From a virus, in the IMG/VR virus record IMGVR_UViG_3300027972_000047, positions 1-25,738 of that record: a stretch of DNA of 25,738 nt. The stretch is one strand, 5' to 3'. The translations under genes were made by a program, and so were the position numbers. Below are positions 6,553-13,454 of the stretch, piece after piece (the stretch's first letter is position 1; the number at the start of each line of letters is the position of its first letter). Under the pieces are notes generated by a model. It ran no database searches. It worked only from the letters and a program-made list of their open reading frames with translations, and was not told the DNA's origin.

Positions 6553-7251
6553 ATGGAAAACGAAGAACTGGCCCAGGAAACTCCCGCCCCCGAAGAGGCA
6601 AGCGAAGTCCCTGCGCCCGAACCCGAGGTTGAGCCTGATGAACCCATAGACAACAGGGAGAGGTCAAGGCTCGGAAGACGCTTCACGCAGTTGGAGTCTG
6701 AACTTCGATCAACCAAAGAGACACTGGCAAGAATGGAACAGATGTTGGCTTCGCCCCAATCGCTTCCTTCGGCCCCTCTTGACGACGAGTATGATTCCGA
6801 CAAGATCCTTACCGTAGGAGAACTTGAGAAGTACGAACGGGCAAAACAGGAAAAGAGAGATCGGCAACAGAGTGTGTATCGAAGCCAGTATGTTCAGACC
6901 ATAAAAAGTCTGTCCACTGACCCTGATCTTCATGCTGAAATTGAGAAGGAAATGCTGACCAATATTTCTGAATATCCTACTCATACGAATCATCAGAATC
7001 CGGTACACGATGCGAAGGTGAATTATCGACTTGCCCGAGCAGCCGTGATCGAAAAGAAGTATGCCGTTCCGAAACCCAATGTGCGTGGAGGCGTAAATGC
7101 ACCAACGGGTGTGACTGCCACCACAAGGACGGCGACACCTCCAAGGAAGATTGTCAAACTCGATGAGGCGACAGCCAAATTCGCAAAGGCAATGGGACTT
7201 GATGAGGAGTCTGAATTTGTCCAGCAGTCTGTAACAAGGAGTGATCTTTGA
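6553..7251 (+). CDS. Probable capsid scaffolding protein
   Basis: 232 residues, located between portal and capsid genes where scaffolds usually lie. The N-terminus is very acidic and rich in Pro, Glu and Ala. Residues about 32-65 form a charged coiled coil (RRFTQLESELRSTKETLARM), followed by another helical stretch (VGELEKYERAKQEKRDR), then a Thr/Gly/Pro-rich linker and a short C-terminal helix with basic and acidic residues (IVKLDEATAKFAKAMGL), the kind of tail that contacts coat protein in scaffolds. ATG 6553 is six bases after AAAGG; ATG 6547 is in frame but touches that site. Scaffolds diverge fast, so the call rests on composition and position. Confidence 0.6.
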   Translation: MENEELAQETPAPEEASEVPAPEPEVEPDEPIDNRERSRLGRRFTQLESELRSTKETLARMEQMLASPQSLPSAPLDDEYDSDKILTVGELEKYERAKQEKRDRQQSVYRSQYVQTIKSLSTDPDLHAEIEKEMLTNISEYPTHTNHQNPVHDAKVNYRLARAAVIEKKYAVPKPNVRGGVNAPTGVTATTRTATPPRKIVKLDEATAKFAKAMGLDEESEFVQQSVTRSDL

Positions 7252-7619
7252 ACAGTAGGTACATAAGGACTCATCGCACACGACTTCCGAAGCACCGGCA
7301 ATCCACACGTTTGCCTGGTTCGTTTGAGGACCGGAACAAGTGGATACGGTGTTGGAATTGCGGATTCGTGATTAACAAGGATCGTCTGACTAAATCAGAT
7401 CAAATGGCATCCTCCATAACGGATTATCCATTAGAAAACACAGAGGTCAGGGGATCTGGCGATGAATTAAACATAATTTTGTCACAAGACGAATTAGACA
7501 CGGTAGGGACGATGATACAGAACGGGCTTGATGGTGATCCTGTCACGGATTATTACACTCCGAGGATTTGCAAACCATTGAAAGGCTGCCCATTGTGCGG
7601 AGTCGTCAACCTGCCTTGA
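7248..7619 (+). CDS. Zinc-ribbon protein before the capsid genes
   Basis: 123 residues from TTG 7248, which has AAGGAG six bases upstream and overlaps the previous stop. CWNCG (Cys35, Cys38) and CPLCG near the end (about Cys115, Cys118) with a Cys at about 109 form a split ribbon around an acidic 70-residue middle. The first 25 residues are very basic (RYIRTHRTRLPKHRQSTRLP). Function is unknown. A small conserved head-region protein with a metal site is the most that can be said. Confidence 0.72.
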   Translation: MNSRYIRTHRTRLPKHRQSTRLPGSFEDRNKWIRCWNCGFVINKDRLTKSDQMASSITDYPLENTEVRGSGDELNIILSQDELDTVGTMIQNGLDGDPVTDYYTPRICKPLKGCPLCGVVNLP

Positions 7620-7632
7620 GGAGGATAAGATC

Positions 7633-8478
7633 ATGGGAATGGGATTTTCAATCGTTTATTCTCCGCATAAGCCAATTTGGGTTCCAGTGGACACCACGGA
7701 CACCCTTTATCACGGTCAGTTGGTTTATTACGGTCTTCGGACACCTGCTAACACAGGTGGAGTAAAGGCGTTGATCGCTGCAAGCGGGATGGGGGATGTC
7801 AGTAAGTTCCAGCCCCCGTTCGGCATTGTGGTTGGCGACAACAATGCAACTCCCGTATATGCGACTGTGAGCACGGCGAATGTGAAACTTCCGTATATCA
7901 CCGGAGTGGATACGGCGGCGGCACAGATAGCCCGTGATTGGCGCGGTGCGGAAGGGATGTACTCAAAGGGTGACCCTCAACCGCTGGTTCAGGTAGCGCG
8001 GATTACTGCCGAAACCATCATCAGAGGGTATTTCAGAAACAGCGCAACCGTTGGGACGACATGTATCACCACGTTGTCTCCGACGGCGGTTGCGACCACG
8101 GCGATGACTTTTGCAACCTTCGGGATGACTACGGTGGCTCAGAACGCGACTACCTATTGCGTGACAGGGGCAAATGCTGGTCTGTATAGAGTTGCTGCAA
8201 GTGCAAGTGCAACTGCTTACACATACACCCGTGAATGGCCCTACACCCCCGCGACGACGGATACGTTCAAGACCGTCAATGTGCGTCAGGGTCTTTGCCG
8301 TATGAACGTGGACACGACCTACGGGCTTTGGATCAATAACGTGGATGCGTTGACTTCGAATTGTTATTTAGCCAACGTGCTTAAACTGGATCTCTCTGGC
8401 GGTGCCGGTGAGGAATATTGTGACTTCTCGTTTGCTCACGATATGTTCTCGGCAGCTGCTCAGGGCAGAACGACATAA
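7633..8478 (+). CDS. Probable head or decoration protein next to the major capsid gene
   Basis: 281 residues, predicted mostly beta, with many Ala, Thr and Gly. The N-terminal part (PIWVPVDTTDTLYHGQLVYY) and the next repeats of short strands look like a compact beta-barrel. Residues about 140-220 form an Ala/Thr-rich insert (YCVTGANAGLYRVAASASAT) resembling a small beta-domain added to a virion protein. GAGGAGG lies about nine bases before ATG 7633. Placed immediately before the capsid gene, a decoration or minor head protein is likely. I do not recognise its family. Confidence 0.6.
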   Translation: MGMGFSIVYSPHKPIWVPVDTTDTLYHGQLVYYGLRTPANTGGVKALIAASGMGDVSKFQPPFGIVVGDNNATPVYATVSTANVKLPYITGVDTAAAQIARDWRGAEGMYSKGDPQPLVQVARITAETIIRGYFRNSATVGTTCITTLSPTAVATTAMTFATFGMTTVAQNATTYCVTGANAGLYRVAASASATAYTYTREWPYTPATTDTFKTVNVRQGLCRMNVDTTYGLWINNVDALTSNCYLANVLKLDLSGGAGEEYCDFSFAHDMFSAAAQGRTT

Positions 8479-8490
8479 GGAGGTAGTATC

Positions 8491-9435
8491 ATGGGAAATC
8501 CATTGACCAGTTCACAGTTTATCCGCCTTCTGGACGACAGACTCCGCAAGGTGGAAGTGGATTCCTTCAAGGAGCTGCCTTCTATGATTGACCGCCTGTT
8601 CGGGGTCATCAAGTCGGACAAAGCCTGGGAGGAGTTCTATGGGATAGGTGCGGTGCCTGACATCCCGGCGTTCAATGGAGCGTTGGAATATCTGAGTGTC
8701 GCCCCTCAATATTACACCAGGATCGAACCCAAGGAATATGCGGGTGCGATTGTTATCGAGAGAAAACTTATTGACGACGAACGCTACGGGGTCATCAAGA
8801 GCCGCCAGCAGGGACTTGTCGATTCTCTCATCCGTGTTCGTGAGAAGTTGGGCGCACAGGCGTTCGGATACGCCTTCTCGTCTGCTTTCACGTTCCAGAC
8901 CAGTGAAGAAGGAGTTTCACTTTGCTCCTCTTCGCATACCACTAAGAGTGGTGCGGCAACGACTACCGGATTCGACAATGCCGGTACGACTGCAATCAGT
9001 AAAACCTCTATCGCGGCGACACGGATTATCATGCGGCAGTTTAGAAACGAAACGGGATCTCGTATCGTTATCGAACCAGATACCCTGATCGTTCCCGACA
9101 ACCTCTATGATACTGCGTGTGAAGCGGTAGGATCGAACTTTGTAGGTGCAAGTTCCCAGATGGACCCCGACAGCGGGAATATCGGTAAGATCAATACCCA
9201 GTACAACAGATGGAAGGTTATCGCCTATCCTCGTCTTGACGACTACGACACCAACAACTGGTTCATGGTCGATTCCAAAAAGATGAAGGACTATCTGCTC
9301 TGGGTTGATCGGCTGGCACCGGACATCGAAACCACCAAAGATTTCGAAACGAAAATGTTCAAGCAAAGTATCTATTCCCGTTTCGGGTACGGATTTACCG
9401 AATGGAGATGGATCTACGGAATGGAAGTAAGTTAG
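8491..9435 (+). CDS. Major capsid protein (HK97 fold, Mu gpT-like pattern)
   Basis: 314 residues. The N-terminal helix, the E-loop-like segment and the P-domain spine helix fit the HK97 fold, and the layout is that of Mu gpT-like major head subunits: YAGAIVIERKLIDDERYGV, then a long helix with LIRVREKLGAQAFGYAF, a Gly/Ser/Thr loop (SHTTKSGAAT), then TSIAATRIIMRQFRNETGSR and IEPDTLIVPDNLYDTACEAV. The C-terminus has WFMVDSKKMKDYLLWVDR and ends near RFGYGF. AAGGAGG lies eight bases before ATG 8491. It is expected to be among the most abundant virion proteins. No separate protease gene is visible beside it. Confidence 0.85.
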   Translation: MGNPLTSSQFIRLLDDRLRKVEVDSFKELPSMIDRLFGVIKSDKAWEEFYGIGAVPDIPAFNGALEYLSVAPQYYTRIEPKEYAGAIVIERKLIDDERYGVIKSRQQGLVDSLIRVREKLGAQAFGYAFSSAFTFQTSEEGVSLCSSSHTTKSGAATTTGFDNAGTTAISKTSIAATRIIMRQFRNETGSRIVIEPDTLIVPDNLYDTACEAVGSNFVGASSQMDPDSGNIGKINTQYNRWKVIAYPRLDDYDTNNWFMVDSKKMKDYLLWVDRLAPDIETTKDFETKMFKQSIYSRFGYGFTEWRWIYGMEVS

Positions 9436-9457
9436 TAGTAACGGTAACTTAGGCTCT

Positions 9458-9486
9458 TTGACAATTTAGGAGTTGAGGCTTAATAT
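9458..9486 (+). promoter_or_regulatory. Sigma70-type promoter candidate after the capsid gene
   Basis: TTGACA (9458-9463) is a perfect -35 element, with a 17-base spacer and TAATAT (9481-9486; four of six against the -10 consensus). It lies in the 175-base gap after the capsid stop, the largest gap in the window. A start near 9493 would give a leader of about 118 bases for the gene at 9611. Confidence 0.6.
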
Positions 9487-9510
9487 GAACAAAGTCCTCA
9501 ACAAAACCAA

Positions 9511-9537
9511 TCGGTAGGGGGCTTCGGCCCCCGCCGA
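9511..9537 (+). other. UUCG-tetraloop RNA hairpin in the leader after the capsid gene
   Basis: GGGGGC (9517-9522), loop TTCG (9523-9526) and GCCCCC (9527-9532) form a six-base GC stem with the very stable C(UUCG)G loop. TCGG (9511-9514) with CCGA (9534-9537) can extend it across a small internal loop. No T tract follows, so it is not a standard terminator; a transcript-stabilising 5' hairpin is more likely. A weaker CCC-TTCG-GGG hairpin follows at 9575-9584. Confidence 0.65.
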
Positions 9538-9610
9538 ATAATCGTGCAAGGGTCCGTTAGAGTCGGATCGGCAGCCCTTCGGGGGTGTTACATACAGAGG
9601 AGGATTAGAA

Positions 9611-10627
9611 ATGGGATATACGAATTTTCCAAACGGGGTGACAAGTTTCGGCCTTCCGGTCTTGGGTCAGGCTGGATGCGGGGAGATTTTTCATTTGGTG
9701 ACCAACAAGACAACCGATACATATTATGGGTTGCTCAGTGACCGTAAGGTTTCTGAGGATACTATCTTTACCACTCTCGCAACCGCATATGCGGCAATGA
9801 CGACAAATCAAAACGATACGCTTTATGTGTATCCAGGCGATCACGTCCAAACCGCAAGTCTTACATGGGCAAAAGATGCGACGAATATCATTGGTGTGGG
9901 AAGCATAAACCAGAGATTCCAACCTTCAACCCTAACTACAGGTGGGGTCAGGATTTCCTGTACCACGGCAGCAGTTGATTCCATCATCGATTTTACCGGA
10001 AACTACGTCAGTCTATATAATATTGGCACGTTCAATAGTGCGGCAAGCACATCGAACAAATGCGATATTAAGATTTCCGGTAAGAACTTCTTTGCGGATT
10101 ACTGTTCGTTCCGTGGTGGAAATAGTTCCACGCAGACCGCAAACGCGACGGCTGGTATCCCGATTTGGGTTGCCTCCTCCGTTGCCGGCGGCGGAAATGC
10201 CATGTGGATTAGAAACTCCGTTATCGGGAGTGCCGGGAATGCAGATAGAACGAAAGGGCCAGGATGTATCTATTTTGAGGGTGGCGCGGCGGCAGGGTTC
10301 AATCCTGTTATCGAAAATTGTCTCCTTTCAACGAGGGCATCCGCAAGCACGAATCAATGCTGCTTGGTTCTCCTTGAGGCGAACTACTCCGTTGACCGTG
10401 AGCTTCTGTTTAAGGGTTGCAACTTCTACAACTTTGTCGAGAACCTTGCTTCGCTTGTTGACTATGCGATTCAGGACGAGTGCGCCACGACCCACATGAT
10501 TACGATTGATTCACGATGTACCGCAACGGGTATTGATTACTGGTCGAATGCGCCGACGTATTGTTTCGTGTGTGCGCCAGCTTCGGATGGTCATGGCGGA
10601 ATCGGAACTGCAAGCCATACGACCTAG
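9611..10627 (+). CDS. Right-handed beta-helix-like virion protein
   Basis: 338 residues. The middle has the turn-by-turn pattern of pectin-lyase-like beta-helices: NDTLYVYPGDHVQTASL, then IIGVGSINQRF, VSLYNIGTFNS, ADYCSFRGG, MWIRNSVIGSAGNA, VIENCLLS, LLFKGCNFYNF, each rung pairing a buried hydrophobic strand with an Asn/Cys/Ser position. Such folds form spikes, head fibres or polysaccharide-binding proteins of phages. The N-terminal 60 residues resemble a virion anchoring part. GAGGAGG stands eight bases before ATG 9611. No catalytic motif is evident. It sits close to the capsid gene, so a head decoration is as likely as a tail spike. Confidence 0.6.
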   Translation: MGYTNFPNGVTSFGLPVLGQAGCGEIFHLVTNKTTDTYYGLLSDRKVSEDTIFTTLATAYAAMTTNQNDTLYVYPGDHVQTASLTWAKDATNIIGVGSINQRFQPSTLTTGGVRISCTTAAVDSIIDFTGNYVSLYNIGTFNSAASTSNKCDIKISGKNFFADYCSFRGGNSSTQTANATAGIPIWVASSVAGGGNAMWIRNSVIGSAGNADRTKGPGCIYFEGGAAAGFNPVIENCLLSTRASASTNQCCLVLLEANYSVDRELLFKGCNFYNFVENLASLVDYAIQDECATTHMITIDSRCTATGIDYWSNAPTYCFVCAPASDGHGGIGTASHTT

Positions 10628-10638
10628 TGAGGTGAATT

Positions 10639-10785
10639 ATGCCAAAACCGAGTGGCGGGAAGGATGTTTACGGTATCTGTCCTCAGTGCAACGGGACAGG
10701 AAAGAGGAAAACAGGCACAGGGGAAGAGGAATGTCCCCGGTGTGCCGGAGCGGGATACGTCATTATCGGTTATGTGGAAAAGTAA
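10639..10785 (+). CDS. Tiny DnaJ-type zinc-finger protein
   Basis: 48 residues with two CxxCxGxG motifs, CPQCNGTG (Cys14, Cys17) and CPRCAGAG (Cys32, Cys35), which together make one DnaJ-type zinc centre, and little else. GAGGTG lies five to six bases before ATG 10639. Free-standing fingers of this type occur in phages. The DnaJ central domain binds unfolded protein, so an assembly-chaperone role is conceivable but is inference. Confidence 0.75.
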   Translation: MPKPSGGKDVYGICPQCNGTGKRKTGTGEEECPRCAGAGYVIIGYVEK

Positions 10786-10786
10786 C

Positions 10787-10820
10787 CCCGCCGGGGAGGC
10801 GGGTAAACCTCCCCACTTTT
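10787..10820 (+). terminator. Two mutually exclusive hairpins, terminator-like
   Basis: Hairpin 1 pairs CCCGCC (10787-10792) with GGCGGG (10798-10803). Hairpin 2 pairs GGGGAGG (10793-10799) with CCTCCCC (10808-10814) and is followed by ACTTTT (10815-10820). They share 10798-10799 and the loop of the first, so both cannot form. The T run is short, so termination would be weak or conditional. Confidence 0.45.
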
Positions 10821-10834
10821 AAGGAGCAAAAGAG

Positions 10835-10969
10835 ATGATTTGTAAATGGTGTGGTGAGAACGATGTCCAATCCGGAGAGGCGTGTGCCTTTTGCGGAACT
10901 CTTTTCGGAGAGGACAAACCGAAAATAACGGAAGTCAAGAAGCCAGCCCCTAAGAAGAAAGGCAAGTAA
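10835..10969 (+). CDS. Tiny zinc-ribbon protein with basic tail
   Basis: 44 residues: CKWCG (Cys3, Cys6) and CAFCG (Cys17, Cys20) form a compact ribbon of the kind written zinc_ribbon_2, then an acidic linker and a Lys/Pro-rich tail (KKPAPKKKGK). AAGGAG lies eight bases before ATG 10835. The stop is directly followed by the GTG of the methyltransferase gene. Function is unknown. Confidence 0.72.
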   Translation: MICKWCGENDVQSGEACAFCGTLFGEDKPKITEVKKPAPKKKGK

Positions 10970-11524
10970 GTGGGGAGAGTCGGCGGTCATTGTAATATGA
11001 CTAACATCGACCAGGGTGTGTTTGATTACATCCAGAAGCTCTTTGACATAGATACAATGGTTGATGTCGGGTGTGGTCCAGGGGGGATGGTGTATATCGC
11101 AAAATGCCACGGTGTCCATGCAGTAGGGGTCGATGGAGACTCTAATGTAAATGCGGATATAACCCATAACTTCGATGACGGACCTCTTGATATTGGCCCG
11201 TTTGATTTAGCGTGGTCGGTGGAGTTTCTTGAGCATATTGAGGAACAATACTTAGTCAACGTCTTCTCTTTGTTTAAGAACTGCAAGTATGTCTTTTGCA
11301 CTCACAACCCGAAACCGGGACCGTGGCACTTCAACTGCCAACCAAACGAGTATTGGATAGATGTATTTACTAAAAACGGATTCAGTTACGACAGGTCAAT
11401 ATCGGAACAGATTAAAGTCCACAGCACCATGCAGAGGGAGTTTGTTAAAAACAGCGGGGAGTTTTACATAAATGAAGGTTTCGATCATCGGCAAAGGGCG
11501 TGGTTGGGAGGAAGCCCCATATGA
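10970..11524 (+). CDS. SAM-dependent methyltransferase, class I
   Basis: 184 residues. Motif I is VDVGCGPGG (residues about 31-39) and the motif II acidic end is GVDGD (about 53-57). The motif IV region is LAWSVEFLEHI, a common pattern in small-molecule methyltransferases. The substrate cannot be read. GTG 10970 follows the previous stop without a gap and has AAAGG seven bases upstream; starting there keeps the MGRVGGH N-terminus, which I believe is conserved in related phage enzymes. ATG 10997 is the alternative. The 3' end overlaps the next gene by 53 bases in another frame, which suggests a functional pair. Confidence 0.8.
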   Translation: MGRVGGHCNMTNIDQGVFDYIQKLFDIDTMVDVGCGPGGMVYIAKCHGVHAVGVDGDSNVNADITHNFDDGPLDIGPFDLAWSVEFLEHIEEQYLVNVFSLFKNCKYVFCTHNPKPGPWHFNCQPNEYWIDVFTKNGFSYDRSISEQIKVHSTMQREFVKNSGEFYINEGFDHRQRAWLGGSPI

Positions 11525-11981
11525 TTCAAGGACTTGGGGGATCACACAGTTAAATCTCCGTCGTCCGGTGAATCGGGTCATTGATATGAATGACTACATG
11601 CTTTGGGGACCAGAGGAAGCTATGGAAGCGGCTCAATCCCGTATGCTTGCTGAGGTCTATGGGACAGAATATATCGATAGGGATTCATACCCATTAGAAG
11701 GTGTGATTGATAAATTCAAAACAGATTACTTTTCCAATTCCGTGGACTACGCGATAGCCCTTGCGCTTTATGAAGGATATGATGAGATTCATCTTTACGG
11801 TGTGAACATGGAAACCAATTCTGAGTACGCATTTGAAAAAGCCGGGGTTGATTTCTGGTGTGGATATGCCCTTGGGTTAAAAGCCCAAGTGATAGTGCAT
11901 GGTATGTTTTCGACTATCATGCGAACTAAGGACGGACTATTATACGGGTACGGGAGTCCCCAGAGAGAGAGGAGAATATGA
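11472..11981 (+). CDS. Rossmann-like protein, possibly DUF115/sugar-related
   Basis: 169 residues. It starts with a beta strand and Gly-rich loop (VSIIGKGRGWEEAP), then WGITQLN, and later SVDYAIALALYEGYDEIHLYGVNME, the layout of a nucleotide-binding Rossmann fold as in phage proteins related to DUF115 or glycan-modifying enzymes. FWCGYALGL near residue 128 is probably also conserved. There is no clear catalytic residue. GGGGAG lies about ten bases before ATG 11472. The overlap with the methyltransferase gene suggests both act on the same product, perhaps a glycan or nucleotide-sugar; that is inference. Confidence 0.55.
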   Translation: MKVSIIGKGRGWEEAPYDSRTWGITQLNLRRPVNRVIDMNDYMLWGPEEAMEAAQSRMLAEVYGTEYIDRDSYPLEGVIDKFKTDYFSNSVDYAIALALYEGYDEIHLYGVNMETNSEYAFEKAGVDFWCGYALGLKAQVIVHGMFSTIMRTKDGLLYGYGSPQRERRI

Positions 11982-12517
11982 CGGCACAGTTTTTTTCAGA
12001 GGCGGATATGACCACTAAAGAAGGCATAAAGAAAGTCTCTTCGGAATATCCGGCGTGGTATTACACGACTATGGTTGAAGACTTGAAAGACGATGTTCGG
12101 CGGGAAGAGTTTCAGCTTGAAAGCGGGGTTATCCCCGCCGACAGAATCCCACAGATCAGGGATAAGGTCAAAAGACTCAAAAGCAAACTTGAGGAAATCG
12201 AAAATAGCGTTCCGAAGCTGAATGAAGTTGAAGAGGCTAAACTTTTGAAGGTTCGAAAGGATCTGGGTAAAGAGATCACCAATCTCATGTTTACCCGTTC
12301 GCAGATGCAGAAAGGCTTGGCGGATAGCCATACAGAAGCCCGACGAATGACGGAACCGTGCATCACCGTTACTCCCGAAGTCGCGGAGGTAGCAAAATCG
12401 TGCAACATCACTATAAACAAAGGCAAACTGTCTCGGAACCAAGCAGAAAAGATATGGAAGATCACCGGAAGGTATTTTAATGACATCTCAAATAGCGAAA
12501 GTCTCCGCAAGGATTAA
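11978..12517 (+). CDS. Coiled-coil protein of unknown function
   Basis: 179 residues. A short N-terminal segment with PAWYYTTMVEDLKDDV is followed by a coiled coil at residues about 58-115 (RIPQIRDKVKRLKSKLEEIE onward), then a segment with CITVTPEVAEVAKSC and a helical end that could be an HTH (LSRNQAEKIWKITGRYF). ATG 11978 overlaps the previous stop as ATGA and has AGGAG upstream. I do not recognise it. Position before the adaptor-like gene suggests a connector or assembly role. Confidence 0.7.
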   Translation: MTAQFFSEADMTTKEGIKKVSSEYPAWYYTTMVEDLKDDVRREEFQLESGVIPADRIPQIRDKVKRLKSKLEEIENSVPKLNEVEEAKLLKVRKDLGKEITNLMFTRSQMQKGLADSHTEARRMTEPCITVTPEVAEVAKSCNITINKGKLSRNQAEKIWKITGRYFNDISNSESLRKD

Positions 12518-12526
12518 GGTGACGTT

Positions 12527-13453
12527 ATGATCGGGATCGATTATATAAACAGATTGGCGCAGATTCTTAACGATGCACACCCAAGTGGGTATTTCCTCGA
12601 CAAGAAAACCAGTTTCGATTTTATCTATGAAGCGGCGAAGAATTTTGCATCCGATACCCGATCACTCCATTCCACTCAGACCATAACCACGGTGGACGGG
12701 ACTGCTAAGTACGCTCTTAACCCGAATTTCCTCAGAGTCTTGACGGAGGATTCGGATGGGAAGGAAACGATACCATATAATAATGGAACCGATACGTCGT
12801 GGCTTTCATTTGAACAATATCCAACGATTGTTTACGAAGACCTTGATGAAGCAACGCCTTACAGGTTTTCCATCACCGATAGACCAAAAGCGACTCAGTT
12901 GACCGGAACCGCGACATCGAGTTCGACCAATTCAGGTGGTGAAACCACACTAACGGATACCACGGCGGCATTCACCACTGTTCCTACCGGGTCTGCGGTA
13001 TATAATACAACCTCAAGCTATGTCGGGTATGTGCTTTCGGTCACCTCTGGGACTGCCGTTAAAACCGCTATGTTTGACCTCTCAGCGGTTCAGAGCGCAT
13101 ATGCGAACTGGACATCCACAAATGCCTATATCGTTCAACCAGCGGCTCAGTATGACCTTGTGTTAGACCCTACTCCTGATACTTCGGGTCATACGATAGC
13201 ACTTGAGTATGTCTGTTCTCCTGATCCGGTTTATACCGATTACGGGAGTTACGGGTTTGCCTCGGGGTTTGAGGAGGCAATTCTGAAGTATGCCGCATGG
13301 CTCTATAAATACCGTGATGTCCAGCCTAAGTTTGGGGATATGCTTTACATGGCATACGATGGTCAGATGCGGAAGGCTCGGAGCAACAACAGGGCTATAA
13401 AGGGGATGAAAAGAGTTAGGGCGAATTTCATATCTTCTAAGCCGTGGAGATAA
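12527..13453 (+). CDS. Probable head-tail adaptor protein
   Basis: 308 residues. The N-terminal helices (INRLAQILNDAHPSGYF, FDFIYEAAKNFASDT) and the strand region (KYALNPNFLRVLTEDSDGK), with a C-terminal helical part (FASGFEEAILKYAAWLYKY, then MLYMAYDGQMRKARSNNR), fit the adaptor or tail-tube-A type proteins that dock under the portal of short-tailed phages. Residues about 120-205 form a Thr/Ser-rich beta insert (GTATSSSTNSGGETTLTDT) reminiscent of an added Ig-like domain. TAAGGTGA lies before ATG 12527. Position before the nozzle-like gene supports the call. Confidence 0.5.
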   Translation: MIGIDYINRLAQILNDAHPSGYFLDKKTSFDFIYEAAKNFASDTRSLHSTQTITTVDGTAKYALNPNFLRVLTEDSDGKETIPYNNGTDTSWLSFEQYPTIVYEDLDEATPYRFSITDRPKATQLTGTATSSSTNSGGETTLTDTTAAFTTVPTGSAVYNTTSSYVGYVLSVTSGTAVKTAMFDLSAVQSAYANWTSTNAYIVQPAAQYDLVLDPTPDTSGHTIALEYVCSPDPVYTDYGSYGFASGFEEAILKYAAWLYKYRDVQPKFGDMLYMAYDGQMRKARSNNRAIKGMKRVRANFISSKPWR

Positions 13454-13454
13454 A

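Noticed and set aside
9485-9517. Ten-residue frame (MNKVLNKTNR) in the leader
   Set aside because: AGGAG is 12 bases away, and the start codon would lie upstream of the predicted transcript start; not enough support to call a gene.
9517-9532. Rho-independent terminator for the capsid gene
   Set aside because: The hairpin is strong but is followed by GCCGAATAAT, with no T tract.
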